Origin: Microbacterium sp.
GTDB lineage: Bacteria > Actinomycetota > Actinomycetes > Actinomycetales > Microbacteriaceae
Reading direction: 5' to 3'
NCBI GenBank assembly: GCA_029239635.1
Contig: JARBUN010000014.1
Coordinates: forward strand, 1-64,000
DNA length: 64,000 nt
Part shown: in pieces, positions 32,824 to 44,815 of the stretch
Layout of the letters: each line of letters begins with the position of its first letter
How positions within the stretch are numbered: position 1 is the first letter of the stretch
Made by a program: the position numbers and the translations under genes
The notes under the pieces: generated by a model
What the model was told of the DNA's origin: nothing
Databases searched by the model: none
The model's input: only the letters and a program-made list of their open reading frames with translations

Positions 32824-34737
32824 GTGACGTACACCCTGCAGAACGCCGTGCTCCCGCTCGACCGCGACCCCGACCTTCTCCCGCTCTACGTCGACCCCGA
32901 GACGTGGTCGACGATCGACGAAGAGCCGGTCCGCGTGACCAACGTCGCGCAGCTGAGCAACATCCTGGACCGCCACCGCGCGCGCATCGTCGCCGGACGT
33001 CGCGTCTCGTTCGGCACCTACTTCAACGCCTTCCCCGCCTCGTACTGGCAGCACTGGACCGCTGTCCGCCGGGTGCGCCTGACGGTTCGCACCTCGGGCG
33101 ATGCGACGATCCTCGTCTACCGCTCGAACGGCGCGGGCACCAAGCAGCGCATCGAGACGCGCGAGGTGCGCGGAGAGTCCGCCGAGACCTCGGTCGACCT
33201 CGTCCTCGATCAGTACAGCGACGGCGGCTGGATCTGGTTCGACGTCGCCGCCGACCGCTCCGACGCGATGTTCGAAGGCGCCGCGTGGACGACCGAGGAA
33301 GAACCGGTCCGCCCGGGCAAGGCCAGCATCGGCATCACCACGTACAACAAGCCCGACTACTGCGTGAACACGCTCGAAGCGCTCGCTGATTCGCCCGACG
33401 TGCTCGACGTCGTGGACCGCGTCTTCCTCATCGACCAGGGGACCGATCTCGTCGCCGACCAGGCGACGTACCCCGAGGTGGCCGCGCGCCTGGGCGAGAC
33501 GCTCGAGGTCATCCGTCAGCCGAACCTCGGCGGATCGGGCGGATTCGCCCGCGCCATGACCGAGACCCTCCAGCGCCCCGAGAGCGACTTCGTCCAGCTC
33601 CTCGACGACGACGTCCGCATCGAGCCCGAGTCCATCCGCCGCTCGGTCGTCTTCGGCCGCTACGCCTCGGTGCCCACGATCGTGGGCGCGCACATGTTCG
33701 ACCTCCTCGACCGCCCGAAGCTCCACGCGTGGGCCGAGGTCGTCGACGACGCCCCCTTCATGTGGCGGGCGCTCTACCAGGAGCGCCTCCCCCACGACTT
33801 CAGCGTCGCCAACCTGCGTCAGACCCCGACCCTGCACATGCGGCTCGACGCCGACTACAACGGCTGGTGGATGTGCCTCATCCCCACCAGCATCCTGCGC
33901 GAGATCGGTCTGTCGCTCCCCGCGTTCATCAAGTGGGACGACGCGGAGTTCTGTCTTCGGGCTCGGGATGCCGGCTACCCGACGGTCTCCATGCCCGGTG
34001 TCGCACTGTGGCACGTCTCCTGGGTCGGCAAAGACGACTCGATCGACTGGCAGGCCTACTTCCACGCCCGCAACCGGATCGTGTCGGCGCTCCTGCACGC
34101 GCGCTCACCTCACGGCGGCACGCTCATCCGGCACAGCCGGCGCCTCGACCTGAAGCACCTCATGATGATGCAGTACTACCCGGTCGAGCTCCGTCACCGC
34201 GCCCTGCGCGACGTGCTCTCCGGCCCTGCGCACATGCGGAAGAACCTGGCGACCGCGATGCCCGAGGCGCGCGCCATCGCCAAGAAGCACCCCGAGACGG
34301 TCGTGCACAAGGACTCGGGAGTCCCCCTGCGCTCCCGCCGAGGACGCCAGGTGTTCCGTCGCCTGAAGCGGCACGAATTCGACAGCCCCACCGGCCTGCG
34401 TCTGCGCGTGTTCACCCTGCGCACCCTGGTGTCGCACTGGTTCCACACCCCGCGGCCCGAGAACGTCGCCCAGCCCGAGGTCGAGTTCGGCAAGGCCGAC
34501 GCCCACTGGTGGCGCGTTCCGTCCTTCGACAGCGCCCTCGTCAGCGCCGCCGACGGATCGGGACAGAACATCTACACGCGCGATCGCGCGCAGTACCGCC
34601 GCATGCTCCGCGAGAGTCTGCGCCTGCACCGCCGCCTGCAGCGCGAGTGGCCCCGCCTGTCCGACCAGTACCGCCGCGCTCTGCCCGACCTCGTCTCCGA
34701 GGCCCGGTGGCGCGCCACCTTCGAGGAGCAGTCGTGA
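32824..34737 (+). CDS. GlfT2-like galactofuranosyltransferase
   Basis: IRQPNLGGSGGFARAM, QLLDDDVRIEPESI, WWMCLIPTSI, WHVSWVGKDDSIDWQAYFHARNRIV. Confidence 0.88.
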   Translation: MTYTLQNAVLPLDRDPDLLPLYVDPETWSTIDEEPVRVTNVAQLSNILDRHRARIVAGRRVSFGTYFNAFPASYWQHWTAVRRVRLTVRTSGDATILVYRSNGAGTKQRIETREVRGESAETSVDLVLDQYSDGGWIWFDVAADRSDAMFEGAAWTTEEEPVRPGKASIGITTYNKPDYCVNTLEALADSPDVLDVVDRVFLIDQGTDLVADQATYPEVAARLGETLEVIRQPNLGGSGGFARAMTETLQRPESDFVQLLDDDVRIEPESIRRSVVFGRYASVPTIVGAHMFDLLDRPKLHAWAEVVDDAPFMWRALYQERLPHDFSVANLRQTPTLHMRLDADYNGWWMCLIPTSILREIGLSLPAFIKWDDAEFCLRARDAGYPTVSMPGVALWHVSWVGKDDSIDWQAYFHARNRIVSALLHARSPHGGTLIRHSRRLDLKHLMMMQYYPVELRHRALRDVLSGPAHMRKNLATAMPEARAIAKKHPETVVHKDSGVPLRSRRGRQVFRRLKRHEFDSPTGLRLRVFTLRTLVSHWFHTPRPENVAQPEVEFGKADAHWWRVPSFDSALVSAADGSGQNIYTRDRAQYRRMLRESLRLHRRLQREWPRLSDQYRRALPDLVSEARWRATFEEQS

Positions 34738-35699
34738 CCGCGTTCGATCCGGCCACCGCGACCATCGTCGTCGTCACCTACAACCGCACGCACCTGCTGA
34801 CGCGCCTGCTCGAGAGCATCGAGCGGATGGACCCGGCCCCCGGGCACCTCGTCGTCATCGACAACGCCTCGACCGACGACACCACCCAGGTGGTCGAGTC
34901 GTTCCGCGATCGTCTTCCCACGGAGCTGGTCTACCGCCGTCTCGAGACGAACACGGGTGGGTCGGGCGGATTCAGCGAGGGCATGCGCGTCGCCTACGAA
35001 CTCGGATCCGAGTGGATCTGGCTCATGGACGACGACGTCGAGGTGGTCTCCGACGGCCTCGCACGCATGGGGCATTGGACGCCGCGCTTCCGCAGCATCC
35101 AGGGCCGGCGCTACGACTACGACGGCAGCGAGTTCTACTGGCAGTACCGGGTCGCCGAGTCCCTGGCGATCCCGATTCCCTTCGCTCCCGCCGGCTTCGA
35201 CGAGTCCGGCTTCAAGCCGATGAACTCGGGCTGTTTCGAGGGCATGTTCATCCACCGCGACATCGTGGCGAAGATCGGTCTGCCCGACCCGCGCTTCTTC
35301 ATCTACTGGGACGACCAGCTCTACGGCTGGCTCGCCTCCCGGCAGACGCCGTCGGTCATCGTGAACGAGTTCGTCCTGCGCCGCACGCGAGAGATCAAGC
35401 AGTGGGACATGGGCATCCGCCACATGAACGCCTCGAGCGACGCGTACCGGTACTACATCATGCGCAACCGCGCGTACCTGCAGAAGTACTATCGCGAGCT
35501 CGGCGTCTACCGCGCGCTGCCCTTCTCGGCCGGCACGGCGCTGACCTTCGTCAAGGAGCTCATCCGCCTGGTCGTCGTCGAGCGCAAGCTCCGCGGCACG
35601 AGCCACCTCTTCCGCGGGCTGCGCGACGGTCGACGCATCCTGCGCGACACGTCGTGGGAGCCCATGCCGCCGCTGGAGCGCGCTCAGCCCGTCAGCTGA
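34734..35699 (+). CDS. GlfT1-like GT2 glycosyltransferase
   Basis: VTYNRTHLLTRLLESI, TNTGGSGGFSEGM, WIWLMDDDVEVV; overlaps upstream gene by 4 nt. Confidence 0.83.
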   Translation: MTAFDPATATIVVVTYNRTHLLTRLLESIERMDPAPGHLVVIDNASTDDTTQVVESFRDRLPTELVYRRLETNTGGSGGFSEGMRVAYELGSEWIWLMDDDVEVVSDGLARMGHWTPRFRSIQGRRYDYDGSEFYWQYRVAESLAIPIPFAPAGFDESGFKPMNSGCFEGMFIHRDIVAKIGLPDPRFFIYWDDQLYGWLASRQTPSVIVNEFVLRRTREIKQWDMGIRHMNASSDAYRYYIMRNRAYLQKYYRELGVYRALPFSAGTALTFVKELIRLVVVERKLRGTSHLFRGLRDGRRILRDTSWEPMPPLERAQPVS

Positions 35700-35723
35700 C
35701 GCGGGGTGCTCGGCGGCGCGGGT

Positions 35724-36464
35724 TCACCGCGTGGCGTAGTCCTCGTTGTAACGCTGGAGCACCTCCGCGATCGGGGCGTCCATCTTCAGCCGCCCGCCAT
35801 CGAGGTACAACCCGCGCGTGCAGAATCGGCGCAGGTCCTTCTCGTTGTGACTGACGAAGAAGAGCGTGCGCCCCTCGGCGAGCAGTTCGTCGATGCGGCG
35901 GTAGCACTTCTCCCGGAACGACCGGTCGCCGACGGCGAGCACTTCGTCGACGAGCAGGATCGGCTCATCGAGCTGCGACACCACCGAGAACGCCAAGCGC
36001 ACCTTCATGCCGTTCGACAGGTGCTTGTACGGGGTGTCGACGAAGTCGCCGATCTCGGCGAAGGCGATCATGTCGTCGAACCGGCGCGCGACCTCGGCGC
36101 GCGGCATCCCGTGCAGTCCCGCCGTCAGGCGGACGTTCTCGCGCACCGTCAGGTCGCCCACGAATCCGCCGGTGATCTCGATGAGCGGGGCGACCCCGCC
36201 CTCGACGGCGACGCGGCCCTCATCGGGAAGCAGCACCCCCGCGACGAGCTTGAGCAGCGTCGACTTGCCCTGGCCGTTGCGACCGACGACGCCAATCGAC
36301 TCCCCCGGCTGCACGCGGAACGACACGTCGCGCAGCGCCCAGAACTCGTCGGGGCGGGAGCGGCGGCTGCGGCCTCCGAAGAGGTCCTTCAGGCTGCGGG
36401 AGCCACGACGGTTGCGGCGGAACCGCACGCCGAGCCCGTGCACCTCGATCGCGGGGCCGGTCAT
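35724..36464 (-). CDS. ABC transporter ATP-binding protein, Wzt/TagH-like, short form
   Basis: VVGRNGQGKSTLLKLVAG, LSNGMKVRLAFSVVSQLDEPILLVDEVLAVGD. Confidence 0.92.
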   Translation of the reverse strand: MTGPAIEVHGLGVRFRRNRRGSRSLKDLFGGRSRRSRPDEFWALRDVSFRVQPGESIGVVGRNGQGKSTLLKLVAGVLLPDEGRVAVEGGVAPLIEITGGFVGDLTVRENVRLTAGLHGMPRAEVARRFDDMIAFAEIGDFVDTPYKHLSNGMKVRLAFSVVSQLDEPILLVDEVLAVGDRSFREKCYRRIDELLAEGRTLFFVSHNEKDLRRFCTRGLYLDGGRLKMDAPIAEVLQRYNEDYATR

Positions 36465-37258
36465 CACAGCTCCTTCAGCACGGGACGCTCGAGTCGCGGG
36501 AACACCAGCAGACCGAGTCCGAGGATGCCGAGACTCACCGCCGCGCCCACGACCACCGTCAGGGTGTCCCACTGGTCGGGGAAGAACCCGACGCGGTAGA
36601 GGGTGAAGATCCCCGCGAGCGGATTGAACGCCGCGAGGTCGGTGAAGACGCCGGGGAGATTGCCGACGCCGTAGATGATCGGCGAGGCGTAGAACAGGGC
36701 CCGCAGCACCAGCCGCGTGGTGCGCTCGAGATCGCCGAACATCACGCACAGCGGCGCGACGATGAGACCGAGCCCCACGAGCAGGATCGTCTGCAGGAGC
36801 ACGGCGAGGGGGAAGGCCAGCAGGGCCCAGGACACCTGCGCACCCCCGAAGACGGCGAACAGCACGAGCACGGGCATCGAGAAGAGGAACTCGATGCCTT
36901 TGCTCACCACGATGCGGTTCACCCAGATCCACCGCGGGATCGACGTCGAGCGGACGAGCCGGGCGTCCTTCTTGAACGCCTTGGTGAAGTCGGTGACCGA
37001 CGAGTTGAACCACACCCACGGCAGGAGCGCCGTGATGAGGAAGACGATGTACGGGTCCTCCCCCACCGACCGGTGGAAGACCTGGGTGAAGACGAACCAG
37101 TAGATGCCGCTCATCACGAGCGGGTCGAGCACCGACCACAGGTACCCCAGAGCGCTCGTGGAGTAGCGCACGCGCAGGTCGCGCGACGACAGCAACCACA
37201 GCGAGTGGAGGGAGCGCCGCACCGAACCGGGGGCGCCGACGGTGGCGGGGGTCACCAC
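36464..37258 (-). CDS. ABC transporter permease, Wzm/TagG-like
   Basis: Six-TM ABC-2 type permease, overlaps the ATPase gene. Confidence 0.9.
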   Translation of the reverse strand: MVTPATVGAPGSVRRSLHSLWLLSSRDLRVRYSTSALGYLWSVLDPLVMSGIYWFVFTQVFHRSVGEDPYIVFLITALLPWVWFNSSVTDFTKAFKKDARLVRSTSIPRWIWVNRIVVSKGIEFLFSMPVLVLFAVFGGAQVSWALLAFPLAVLLQTILLVGLGLIVAPLCVMFGDLERTTRLVLRALFYASPIIYGVGNLPGVFTDLAAFNPLAGIFTLYRVGFFPDQWDTLTVVVGAAVSLGILGLGLLVFPRLERPVLKEL

Positions 37259-37277
37259 AGAATCCTATGCGCGGGCG

Positions 37278-39317
37278 TCATCCCAGGCTGGGCGACAGCT
37301 GCTCGGCCAGCAGGGGCGCGAGGGTCGCGGCGTAGGTGCGCGACAGGTGGTTGTCGTCTCGGTACAGCGCGACGTTGCCGACGACGCCGACGCACACGTC
37401 GTCGGGGCAGATCCACGGCGTCAGGTCGACGAGCTGCACGCCCGCGCGGTCGAGGACCGCCGCGGGATTGTCGTCGGCCAGGGATCCCGCGCGGGGAACG
37501 GCGCACTCCAGAGGATCGGCCGCCTCGGCGACACAGCTGTACATGTCGAACCCGAACCGCGGGTTGTCCCGGATGCCGAGGACTTCGATGCCGGCGTCGC
37601 CCATGCGATCGAGGAAGCGATCGATGCCGGGGCGGAGCGCCTCGTCGGCCTCGCCGTGGTCCGACCGCGTCACGACGGTCACGACGGCATCCGGTCGCAT
37701 CCGTTCGACGTGGTCGACCGCGGCCTCTCGCCACGCGTCGCACGTCGGGTCCATTCCCGGTTCGTCGAGCCCCATCGAGCAGCCGCCCTTGACGAGCATG
37801 ACCACTCCCCACCCGTTCTGCTCCGCGACAGGCACCAGGGCAGCCGTGATCTGCTGCGAATGGGAGTCACCGACCACGACGACGGTTCGCTCCGCGCGCG
37901 CCGTGTGCGGGGTCTCCGCACAGGTTCCCTCCAGGATCTCCTCCGTCGGCCGACGCGCGCCGGCGCAGGGGCGGTCGAGCTGCATCCACTCGTCCTCGAG
38001 AGCAGCGGGCATCGGGAGCAGGACCGCGTCGGCGGGCGGCTCGGGCAACGTGGGATCGTGCAGCACCGCCGCACCCGGGTTGGAGATGGCCGCTCGCGCC
38101 GCGACGGCCCGCGCCTCGAGTTCGCTCGAGACCTGCCAGGCGGTCACGGGCAGCACGACCACGGCCGTGGCGACGACCAGGACCGCGATGGGGACGAGCC
38201 GGGAGGGGTCGCCCTTGCGCCAGGCGCGGACGGGGGTGTCGACCGCGGCGGTCAACGCCCGCGCGAGCGCGAGCGAGAGCACGATGACGAGCGTCCCGCC
38301 AACGATGCCCGCGCCGTCTCGCCCCGTCACGACGAGGAAGGTGATGAGGATCGGCCAGTGCACCAGATAGAGGGCGTACGCGTCGCGGCCGAGGAGCCGC
38401 AGCGGGCGTGATGCCAGGTACCGCGCCGGTCCTCCGCGGGCCGCGCCGCTCCCCGAGACGACGATCGCGGCCGCACACAGCACCGGCCACAGCGCGAGGA
38501 AACCGGGGAACCCGCCCTGCACGTCCACGACGAGGCCGAGGATGAGGAGCCCGAACAGCCCCGCCCACCCGAGCGATGCGCGGACGACGGGCCCCGGACG
38601 CACGTGCGGCAGAACGACGACGAGGAGCGATCCCGCGGCGAACTCCCACAGGCGCGCACCCGTGTCGAAGTAGGCGCTCTGCTGCTCCGCGGCCGTCCGG
38701 ATGATCGAGTACGACAGCGAGAGGCCGAACACCACGGTGAAGACGATGCCGACGACGCGGTCCGGCGACAGGCGGAAGCGGCGGACGATCGCCTGGCACA
38801 CGGCGAGAAGGACGACCCAGAGCACGAAGGCCTGCCCCTGTACCGACATCGACCAGAAGTGCTGGAGCGGGCTCGGGACCTCCGTCCGTGCGTAGTAGTC
38901 CACGGCATCCGCCGCCAACAGCACGTTCTGCACGTAGAGGAGAGACGCCCAGGTCTGCTCCCAGATCGCGCGCCACATGGCCTGCGGAAAGAACGTCCAG
39001 GCGAGGGCGAGGACGCCGACCAGCGTCACCGCGGCGGCGGGCAGGAGCCGGCGGAAGATGCCGATGAGGTGGGAGACCGGACGAACAGGGGTCGGTCCGT
39101 CCATCCGGCGCACGAATCCTCGGGTGAGGAAGAACGCCGACAGCATGAGGAAGACGTCGACCCCACCCGAGACCCGTCCGACCCAGACGTGATAGGTGAC
39201 GACCAGAAGGATCGCAACGGCGCGCAGTCCGTCGACGTCGGGGCGATACGCCCAGCGCCCCTCCTGTGCCCGGTCAGCGCTCGCCGACAGGACTGCAGAC
39301 CCGGAGGTCAGACGCAC
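37278..39317 (-). CDS. OafA/YrhL-type acyltransferase with C-terminal SGNH domain
   Basis: YRPDVDGLRAVAILLVVTYHVW; C-terminal VVVGDSHSQQI. Confidence 0.93.
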   Translation of the reverse strand: MRLTSGSAVLSASADRAQEGRWAYRPDVDGLRAVAILLVVTYHVWVGRVSGGVDVFLMLSAFFLTRGFVRRMDGPTPVRPVSHLIGIFRRLLPAAAVTLVGVLALAWTFFPQAMWRAIWEQTWASLLYVQNVLLAADAVDYYARTEVPSPLQHFWSMSVQGQAFVLWVVLLAVCQAIVRRFRLSPDRVVGIVFTVVFGLSLSYSIIRTAAEQQSAYFDTGARLWEFAAGSLLVVVLPHVRPGPVVRASLGWAGLFGLLILGLVVDVQGGFPGFLALWPVLCAAAIVVSGSGAARGGPARYLASRPLRLLGRDAYALYLVHWPILITFLVVTGRDGAGIVGGTLVIVLSLALARALTAAVDTPVRAWRKGDPSRLVPIAVLVVATAVVVLPVTAWQVSSELEARAVAARAAISNPGAAVLHDPTLPEPPADAVLLPMPAALEDEWMQLDRPCAGARRPTEEILEGTCAETPHTARAERTVVVVGDSHSQQITAALVPVAEQNGWGVVMLVKGGCSMGLDEPGMDPTCDAWREAAVDHVERMRPDAVVTVVTRSDHGEADEALRPGIDRFLDRMGDAGIEVLGIRDNPRFGFDMYSCVAEAADPLECAVPRAGSLADDNPAAVLDRAGVQLVDLTPWICPDDVCVGVVGNVALYRDDNHLSRTYAATLAPLLAEQLSPSLG

Positions 39318-39324
39318 GGACTCA

Positions 39325-40503
<1,179 letters not shown>

Positions 40504-40607
40504 CTACCCGCGGGCCCCTTCGCCATTGCACGGGGCGGCTCAGCGGGCGCGCAGAGACCGTCGGATACGATGACGTGTCGAAAACGGAACTGACGGAGAC
40601 GGATCGT

Positions 40608-42527
40608 ATGGGTGACTGGATCAGCGCCGTTCCGTCGTACCTTGTCGTCGTCCTGGTCCTGATCCTTCCCGGTGCCGCCGTGGTCGCGGCCGGATGGGGT
40701 GTCCGCAATCCGCAGCGCCTGCTGCTGGCGCCGGCGATCTCGGCGACCCTCGCGGCGGCCGCCTCCACGATCGCGCATTTCGTCGGGCTGCGGTGGAACC
40801 TGCTCCCCCTCGCGCTGTTCACCCTCGTGGTGGTCGGGATCGCCCTCCTGCTGCGCCGCGGGAACGGGGCCGACCCGGCACCGGCCGGACGCCGCACCCT
40901 CCTCACCGTGGTGCTCTCGCTCGGAGCGACCGCCGCGGTCACGACCGTGATGTTCGCCCGCGCCTTCGGCTCCCCCGACAACATCGCGCAGCGCTTCGAC
41001 AACATCGTCCATCTGAACGCCATCGCCCTCGCCGTGCAGACGGGCGACGCCTCGGGGTTCCAGATCGGCGCGACCAGCGACATCGGGTTCTATCCCAATG
41101 GGTGGCACGCCCTGACCACGTTGGCCGTCGAGCTCACCGGCGCCTCCGCCCCGGTGGCCGTCAACGGGGCGAATCTCGCCTTCGTGTCGGTGCTGTGGCC
41201 GGCGTCGATCATGGCCTTGGTCGGCGCGCTGTTCGCGCAGCGACGCACGGCCTACATCACAGCCGCCGCACTCTCCGCAGGCTTCGGCGCTTTCCCTGCC
41301 CTGTTCTTCAACTGGGGCGTGCTCTACCCCAACCTCATCGGCTACGCGATGGCGCCGGCCGCGCTGTCGACGGTCGTCACGGCGCTGGACGACCGCGGTC
41401 CGCGCGCACTGACGCGCGCTCTCCTGCTCGTCGCGCTGCTCGCGGGGGGCGTGTTCCTCGGCCACCCGAACGCTTTCCTCTCGCTCCTCGCCTTCTCGGC
41501 CGCCCTCGTCATCGGCATCCTGGTCATCCGCGCGTTCGACTCCCGCACCCGTTCGTCGGTGATCGGTGTCGGGGCGGCGGTCGCCGGGTTCGGCATCGTC
41601 ATGGCGATCGTGTGGTCCGTGTTCCGCACCGGTGCGGAGCACTCCCGGTGGGAGCCCTGGCAGAACCTCGCCCAGGCCGCCGGCGAAGGGCTCTTCGCGT
41701 CCCCCCGCGGCTTCACGCCGACGATCATCGTGGTCGCGCTCCTCGTCGCCGGTTTCATCGCCGTCGCCCGGCGCCCGCGATGGCTTCCCGTCCTGGCGGT
41801 GTTCGCCGTCGCGGTGGCGCTGTTCATGGTGGTCTCGGGCCTGCGCATCGACTCTCCCGTGCGCCAGCTTCTAACGAACCCCTGGTACAACGACTCGAAC
41901 CGTCTGGCCGCACTCCTTCCCCTCGCCGCCATTCCCGTCGCCACCCTCGGCGCACTGCTGATCGTCGACGTCGCACGGCGATGGGCGGCACGGCGATCGC
42001 TCCCGCGGTGGACGCGCCCGACGGCCGCCGTCCTCGCGATCGTCGCCGTGTTCTCGGTGGCGGTCGGCCCCAACGTCCGCATCGCGCTCGCCCAGGTTCA
42101 CGAGGCCTACGCCTACACCGACAACGCGCTCATCCTGTCCGCTGACGAGCACGCCCTGCTCGAGCGCCTCGACGACGAGACCCCCGCCGACGCGCTCATC
42201 ATCGGCAGCCCGCGGACGGGGACGTCGCTGGCCCTCGCCCTCGCCGACCGCGAGGTGACCCAGCGGCACGTCTTCGGTTCCCCGTCCCCCGAGCTCCTGT
42301 TCCTCAACACGCACCTGCGCGACATCGACACCGACCCCGCCGTCTGCTCCACGGTCGACGAGCTCGGGATCGACTACGTGCTGGACTTCGGCCGTCGCGA
42401 CGTGATCGATGACCCGAACGGAGCCACCGCGTACGACGGCATCCAGGATCTCGCTCCGTCCGCGCACCTCGTCCTCGTCGACTCCCAGGGCCCCGAGGCT
42501 CGTCTGTTCCGAATCGAGGGGTGCTGA
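40608..42527 (+). CDS. DUF6541-like multi-TM membrane protein (possible GT-C-type enzyme)
   Basis: 639 aa, many TM helices, within glycopolymer cluster. Confidence 0.75.
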   Translation: MGDWISAVPSYLVVVLVLILPGAAVVAAGWGVRNPQRLLLAPAISATLAAAASTIAHFVGLRWNLLPLALFTLVVVGIALLLRRGNGADPAPAGRRTLLTVVLSLGATAAVTTVMFARAFGSPDNIAQRFDNIVHLNAIALAVQTGDASGFQIGATSDIGFYPNGWHALTTLAVELTGASAPVAVNGANLAFVSVLWPASIMALVGALFAQRRTAYITAAALSAGFGAFPALFFNWGVLYPNLIGYAMAPAALSTVVTALDDRGPRALTRALLLVALLAGGVFLGHPNAFLSLLAFSAALVIGILVIRAFDSRTRSSVIGVGAAVAGFGIVMAIVWSVFRTGAEHSRWEPWQNLAQAAGEGLFASPRGFTPTIIVVALLVAGFIAVARRPRWLPVLAVFAVAVALFMVVSGLRIDSPVRQLLTNPWYNDSNRLAALLPLAAIPVATLGALLIVDVARRWAARRSLPRWTRPTAAVLAIVAVFSVAVGPNVRIALAQVHEAYAYTDNALILSADEHALLERLDDETPADALIIGSPRTGTSLALALADREVTQRHVFGSPSPELLFLNTHLRDIDTDPAVCSTVDELGIDYVLDFGRRDVIDDPNGATAYDGIQDLAPSAHLVLVDSQGPEARLFRIEGC

Positions 42528-42529
42528 CG

Positions 42530-43619
42530 ATGTCGCGCGAAACGACCGTCGCCGTCGCCTACGACTGCCTCTTCCCGTACTCGACCGGCGGGGGCGAGCG
42601 GCAGTATCGCGCCGTCGCCGACGAACTCGGGCGCGGGGGACTCGAGGTCGACTACCTCACTGCGGTGCAGTGGGACGGACCGACCCCGGCCGAGGAGCAT
42701 TTCCGCACCCGCGCCATCACGGGCCGCCTGAACCTGTACTCCCCCGGCGGCGTGCGCCGTATCCCCGCGGCCCTTCGCTACGCCGCCGCACTGTTCCGCA
42801 CGCTCGTTCGCCGCCGTCGTCGCTACACCGCGGTGATCGTCAGCGGTCTGCCGATCTTCAACGTCTTCGCGGCGCGACTGGCCCTGCTCCGCAGCGATCG
42901 CGATCACCCCCCTCGCCACCTGCCACTCGCAGTTGACGGCGACGCGTCTCCGCGGCGAGGGCCTGCGCCGAGCACCGCTCGTCAGCCCCGGGCTCATCGA
43001 CGACGCCGTCGACGTCGAGACCCCCGGCCCCGCGGCCGACCCGCCCTACGTCCTGTACGTCGGCCGCCACATCCCCGACAAGCAGGTCGAGGTCATCCCC
43101 GCCGCCGTCGCCGCGGCGCGCGAGAGCCTTCCCGATCTCCGTCTCGTGATCCTCGGCACGGGCCCGAGCTCCGACGCCGTGCGCGCCGAGGTCCGCCGGG
43201 TCGACGGGGAGGACTGGACCGAGTTCCCCGGATTCGTCTCGGATGCCGAGCTCGACACGCTGCTGCACGGGGCGCTCGCTCTCGTCCACCCGTCGCGCCG
43301 CGAGGGCTTCGGTCTCGTCGTCGTCGAGGCCAACGCCCACGGCACCCCGGTCGTCCTCGTCGCGCACGAGGGCAACGCCGCCACCGAGCTCATCGACGAC
43401 GGCGTCAACGGCGTCGTCGCCCCGACCACCCACCCCGACGATCTCGCCCGGGCCATCCGGGCCGTCGCGGACGGCGGTGACGACCTCCGCCGCAGCGCGC
43501 GCGCCTGGTACGACACCGCCGTTCGAACCCGCACCATCCGCCGCACCGTGGAGGGCATCGCGTCAGCACTGGCGCTGCCGACCCGCTCCTCGGTGAAGAC
43601 GAAAGAAGACACCCCGTGA
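42530..43619 (+). pseudogene. GT4 family glycosyltransferase, apparently disrupted by an internal deletion near 42890-42905
   Basis: N-terminal frame MSRETTVAVAYDCLFPYSTGGGERQYRAVADELGRGG...FNVFAARLALLRS; C-terminal part in another frame AIAITPLATCHSQLTATRLRGEG...YVLYVGRHIPDKQ...HPSRREGFGLVVVEANA. Confidence 0.82.
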
Positions 43620-44815
43620 CCACTCCCGCACCGACGGACGACGTCGAACTGACGATCCTCATGCCCTGCCTCAACGAGGCCGAGACGCTCGAGGTGTGCA
43701 TCCGCAAGGCGCAAGGCTTCCTCCAGCGCAGCGGCATCCGGGGAGAGGTGCTCATCTCCGACAACGGCAGCACCGACGGCTCCCAGGCGATCGCCGAGGG
43801 GCTCGGCGCGCGCGTCTCGCACGCCCCGCGTCGCGGCTACGGTGCCGCGCTCATCAACGGCATCGAGACCGCCCGCGGCCGGTTCGTCATCATGGCCGAC
43901 GCCGACGACAGCTACGACTTCGAGAACCTCGAGCCCTTCGTCGAGCGCCTCCGCGCGGGCGCCGACCTCGTCATGGGCAACCGCTTCCGCGGCGGAATCG
44001 CACCGGGGGCCATGCCGCCGCTGCACAAGTACCTCGGCAACCCGGTGCTCTCGTTCATCGGAGAGCTGTTCTTCCGTCCCGGCATCCGGGATTTCCACTG
44101 CGGTCTGCGCGGTTTCAACCGCGCGCGCATCCGCGACCTCGACCTGCAGACCACCGGCATGGAGTTCGCCTCCGAGATGGTCGTGCGCGCCTCTCTCGCG
44201 CGCTACCGCATCGAAGAGGTGCCGACCACGCTCAAGAAGGACGGGCGCTCGCGCCCGCCGCACCTGCGCAGCTGGCACGACGGCTGGCGGCACCTCCGCT
44301 TCCTGCTGCTGTTCGCTCCGCGCTGGTTGTTCGTCTACCCCGGCCTCGTCGCGTTCTTCCTGGGGGCGATCGCGGTCGGTGTGCTCTCGTTCGGCGGGGT
44401 CGAGATCGCCGGGGTGGGCTTCGACGTCACCACGATGGTCTACGCGAGCGCGCTGTGCGTGATCGGGTTCCAATCCCTGCTGTTCTTCTGGCTCACCAAG
44501 CTCTACGCCACGCAGGAGGGCTTCCTTCCGACGAGCGAGCGATATCGACGGATCGTCGCCAAATGGTCGGCCGAGCGCGGTCTGCTCATCGGGCTCGCCC
44601 TCTTCGTCCTGGGCATCGTCATCGGCATCGTCCAGGTGACGCTGTGGGGCAGCCTCGACTTCGGGCAGCAGAACGCCGCTCAGGCGGTGCGCATCGCGGT
44701 TCCGAGCGCCCTCACGATCATCCTCGGCTTCCAGACGGTCATGATGAGCTTCTTCTCCGGCGTCCTCACCACCCCGCGACGCGAGCAGCGGCCCGAAGCC
44801 GTCATCGAGAACTGA
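43616..44815 (+). CDS. GT2 glycosyltransferase, DPM1-like, with C-terminal TM segments
   Basis: LTILMPCLNEAETLEVCIRKA, DNGSTDGSQ, MADADDSYDF. Confidence 0.92.
   Translation: MTTPAPTDDVELTILMPCLNEAETLEVCIRKAQGFLQRSGIRGEVLISDNGSTDGSQAIAEGLGARVSHAPRRGYGAALINGIETARGRFVIMADADDSYDFENLEPFVERLRAGADLVMGNRFRGGIAPGAMPPLHKYLGNPVLSFIGELFFRPGIRDFHCGLRGFNRARIRDLDLQTTGMEFASEMVVRASLARYRIEEVPTTLKKDGRSRPPHLRSWHDGWRHLRFLLLFAPRWLFVYPGLVAFFLGAIAVGVLSFGGVEIAGVGFDVTTMVYASALCVIGFQSLLFFWLTKLYATQEGFLPTSERYRRIVAKWSAERGLLIGLALFVLGIVIGIVQVTLWGSLDFGQQNAAQAVRIAVPSALTIILGFQTVMMSFFSGVLTTPRREQRPEAVIEN

Noticed and set aside
42896-42905. GATCGCGATC palindrome as a mobile-element or recombinase site
   Set aside because: Short palindromes of GATC/CG are common by chance here; no repeats or target duplications flank it.
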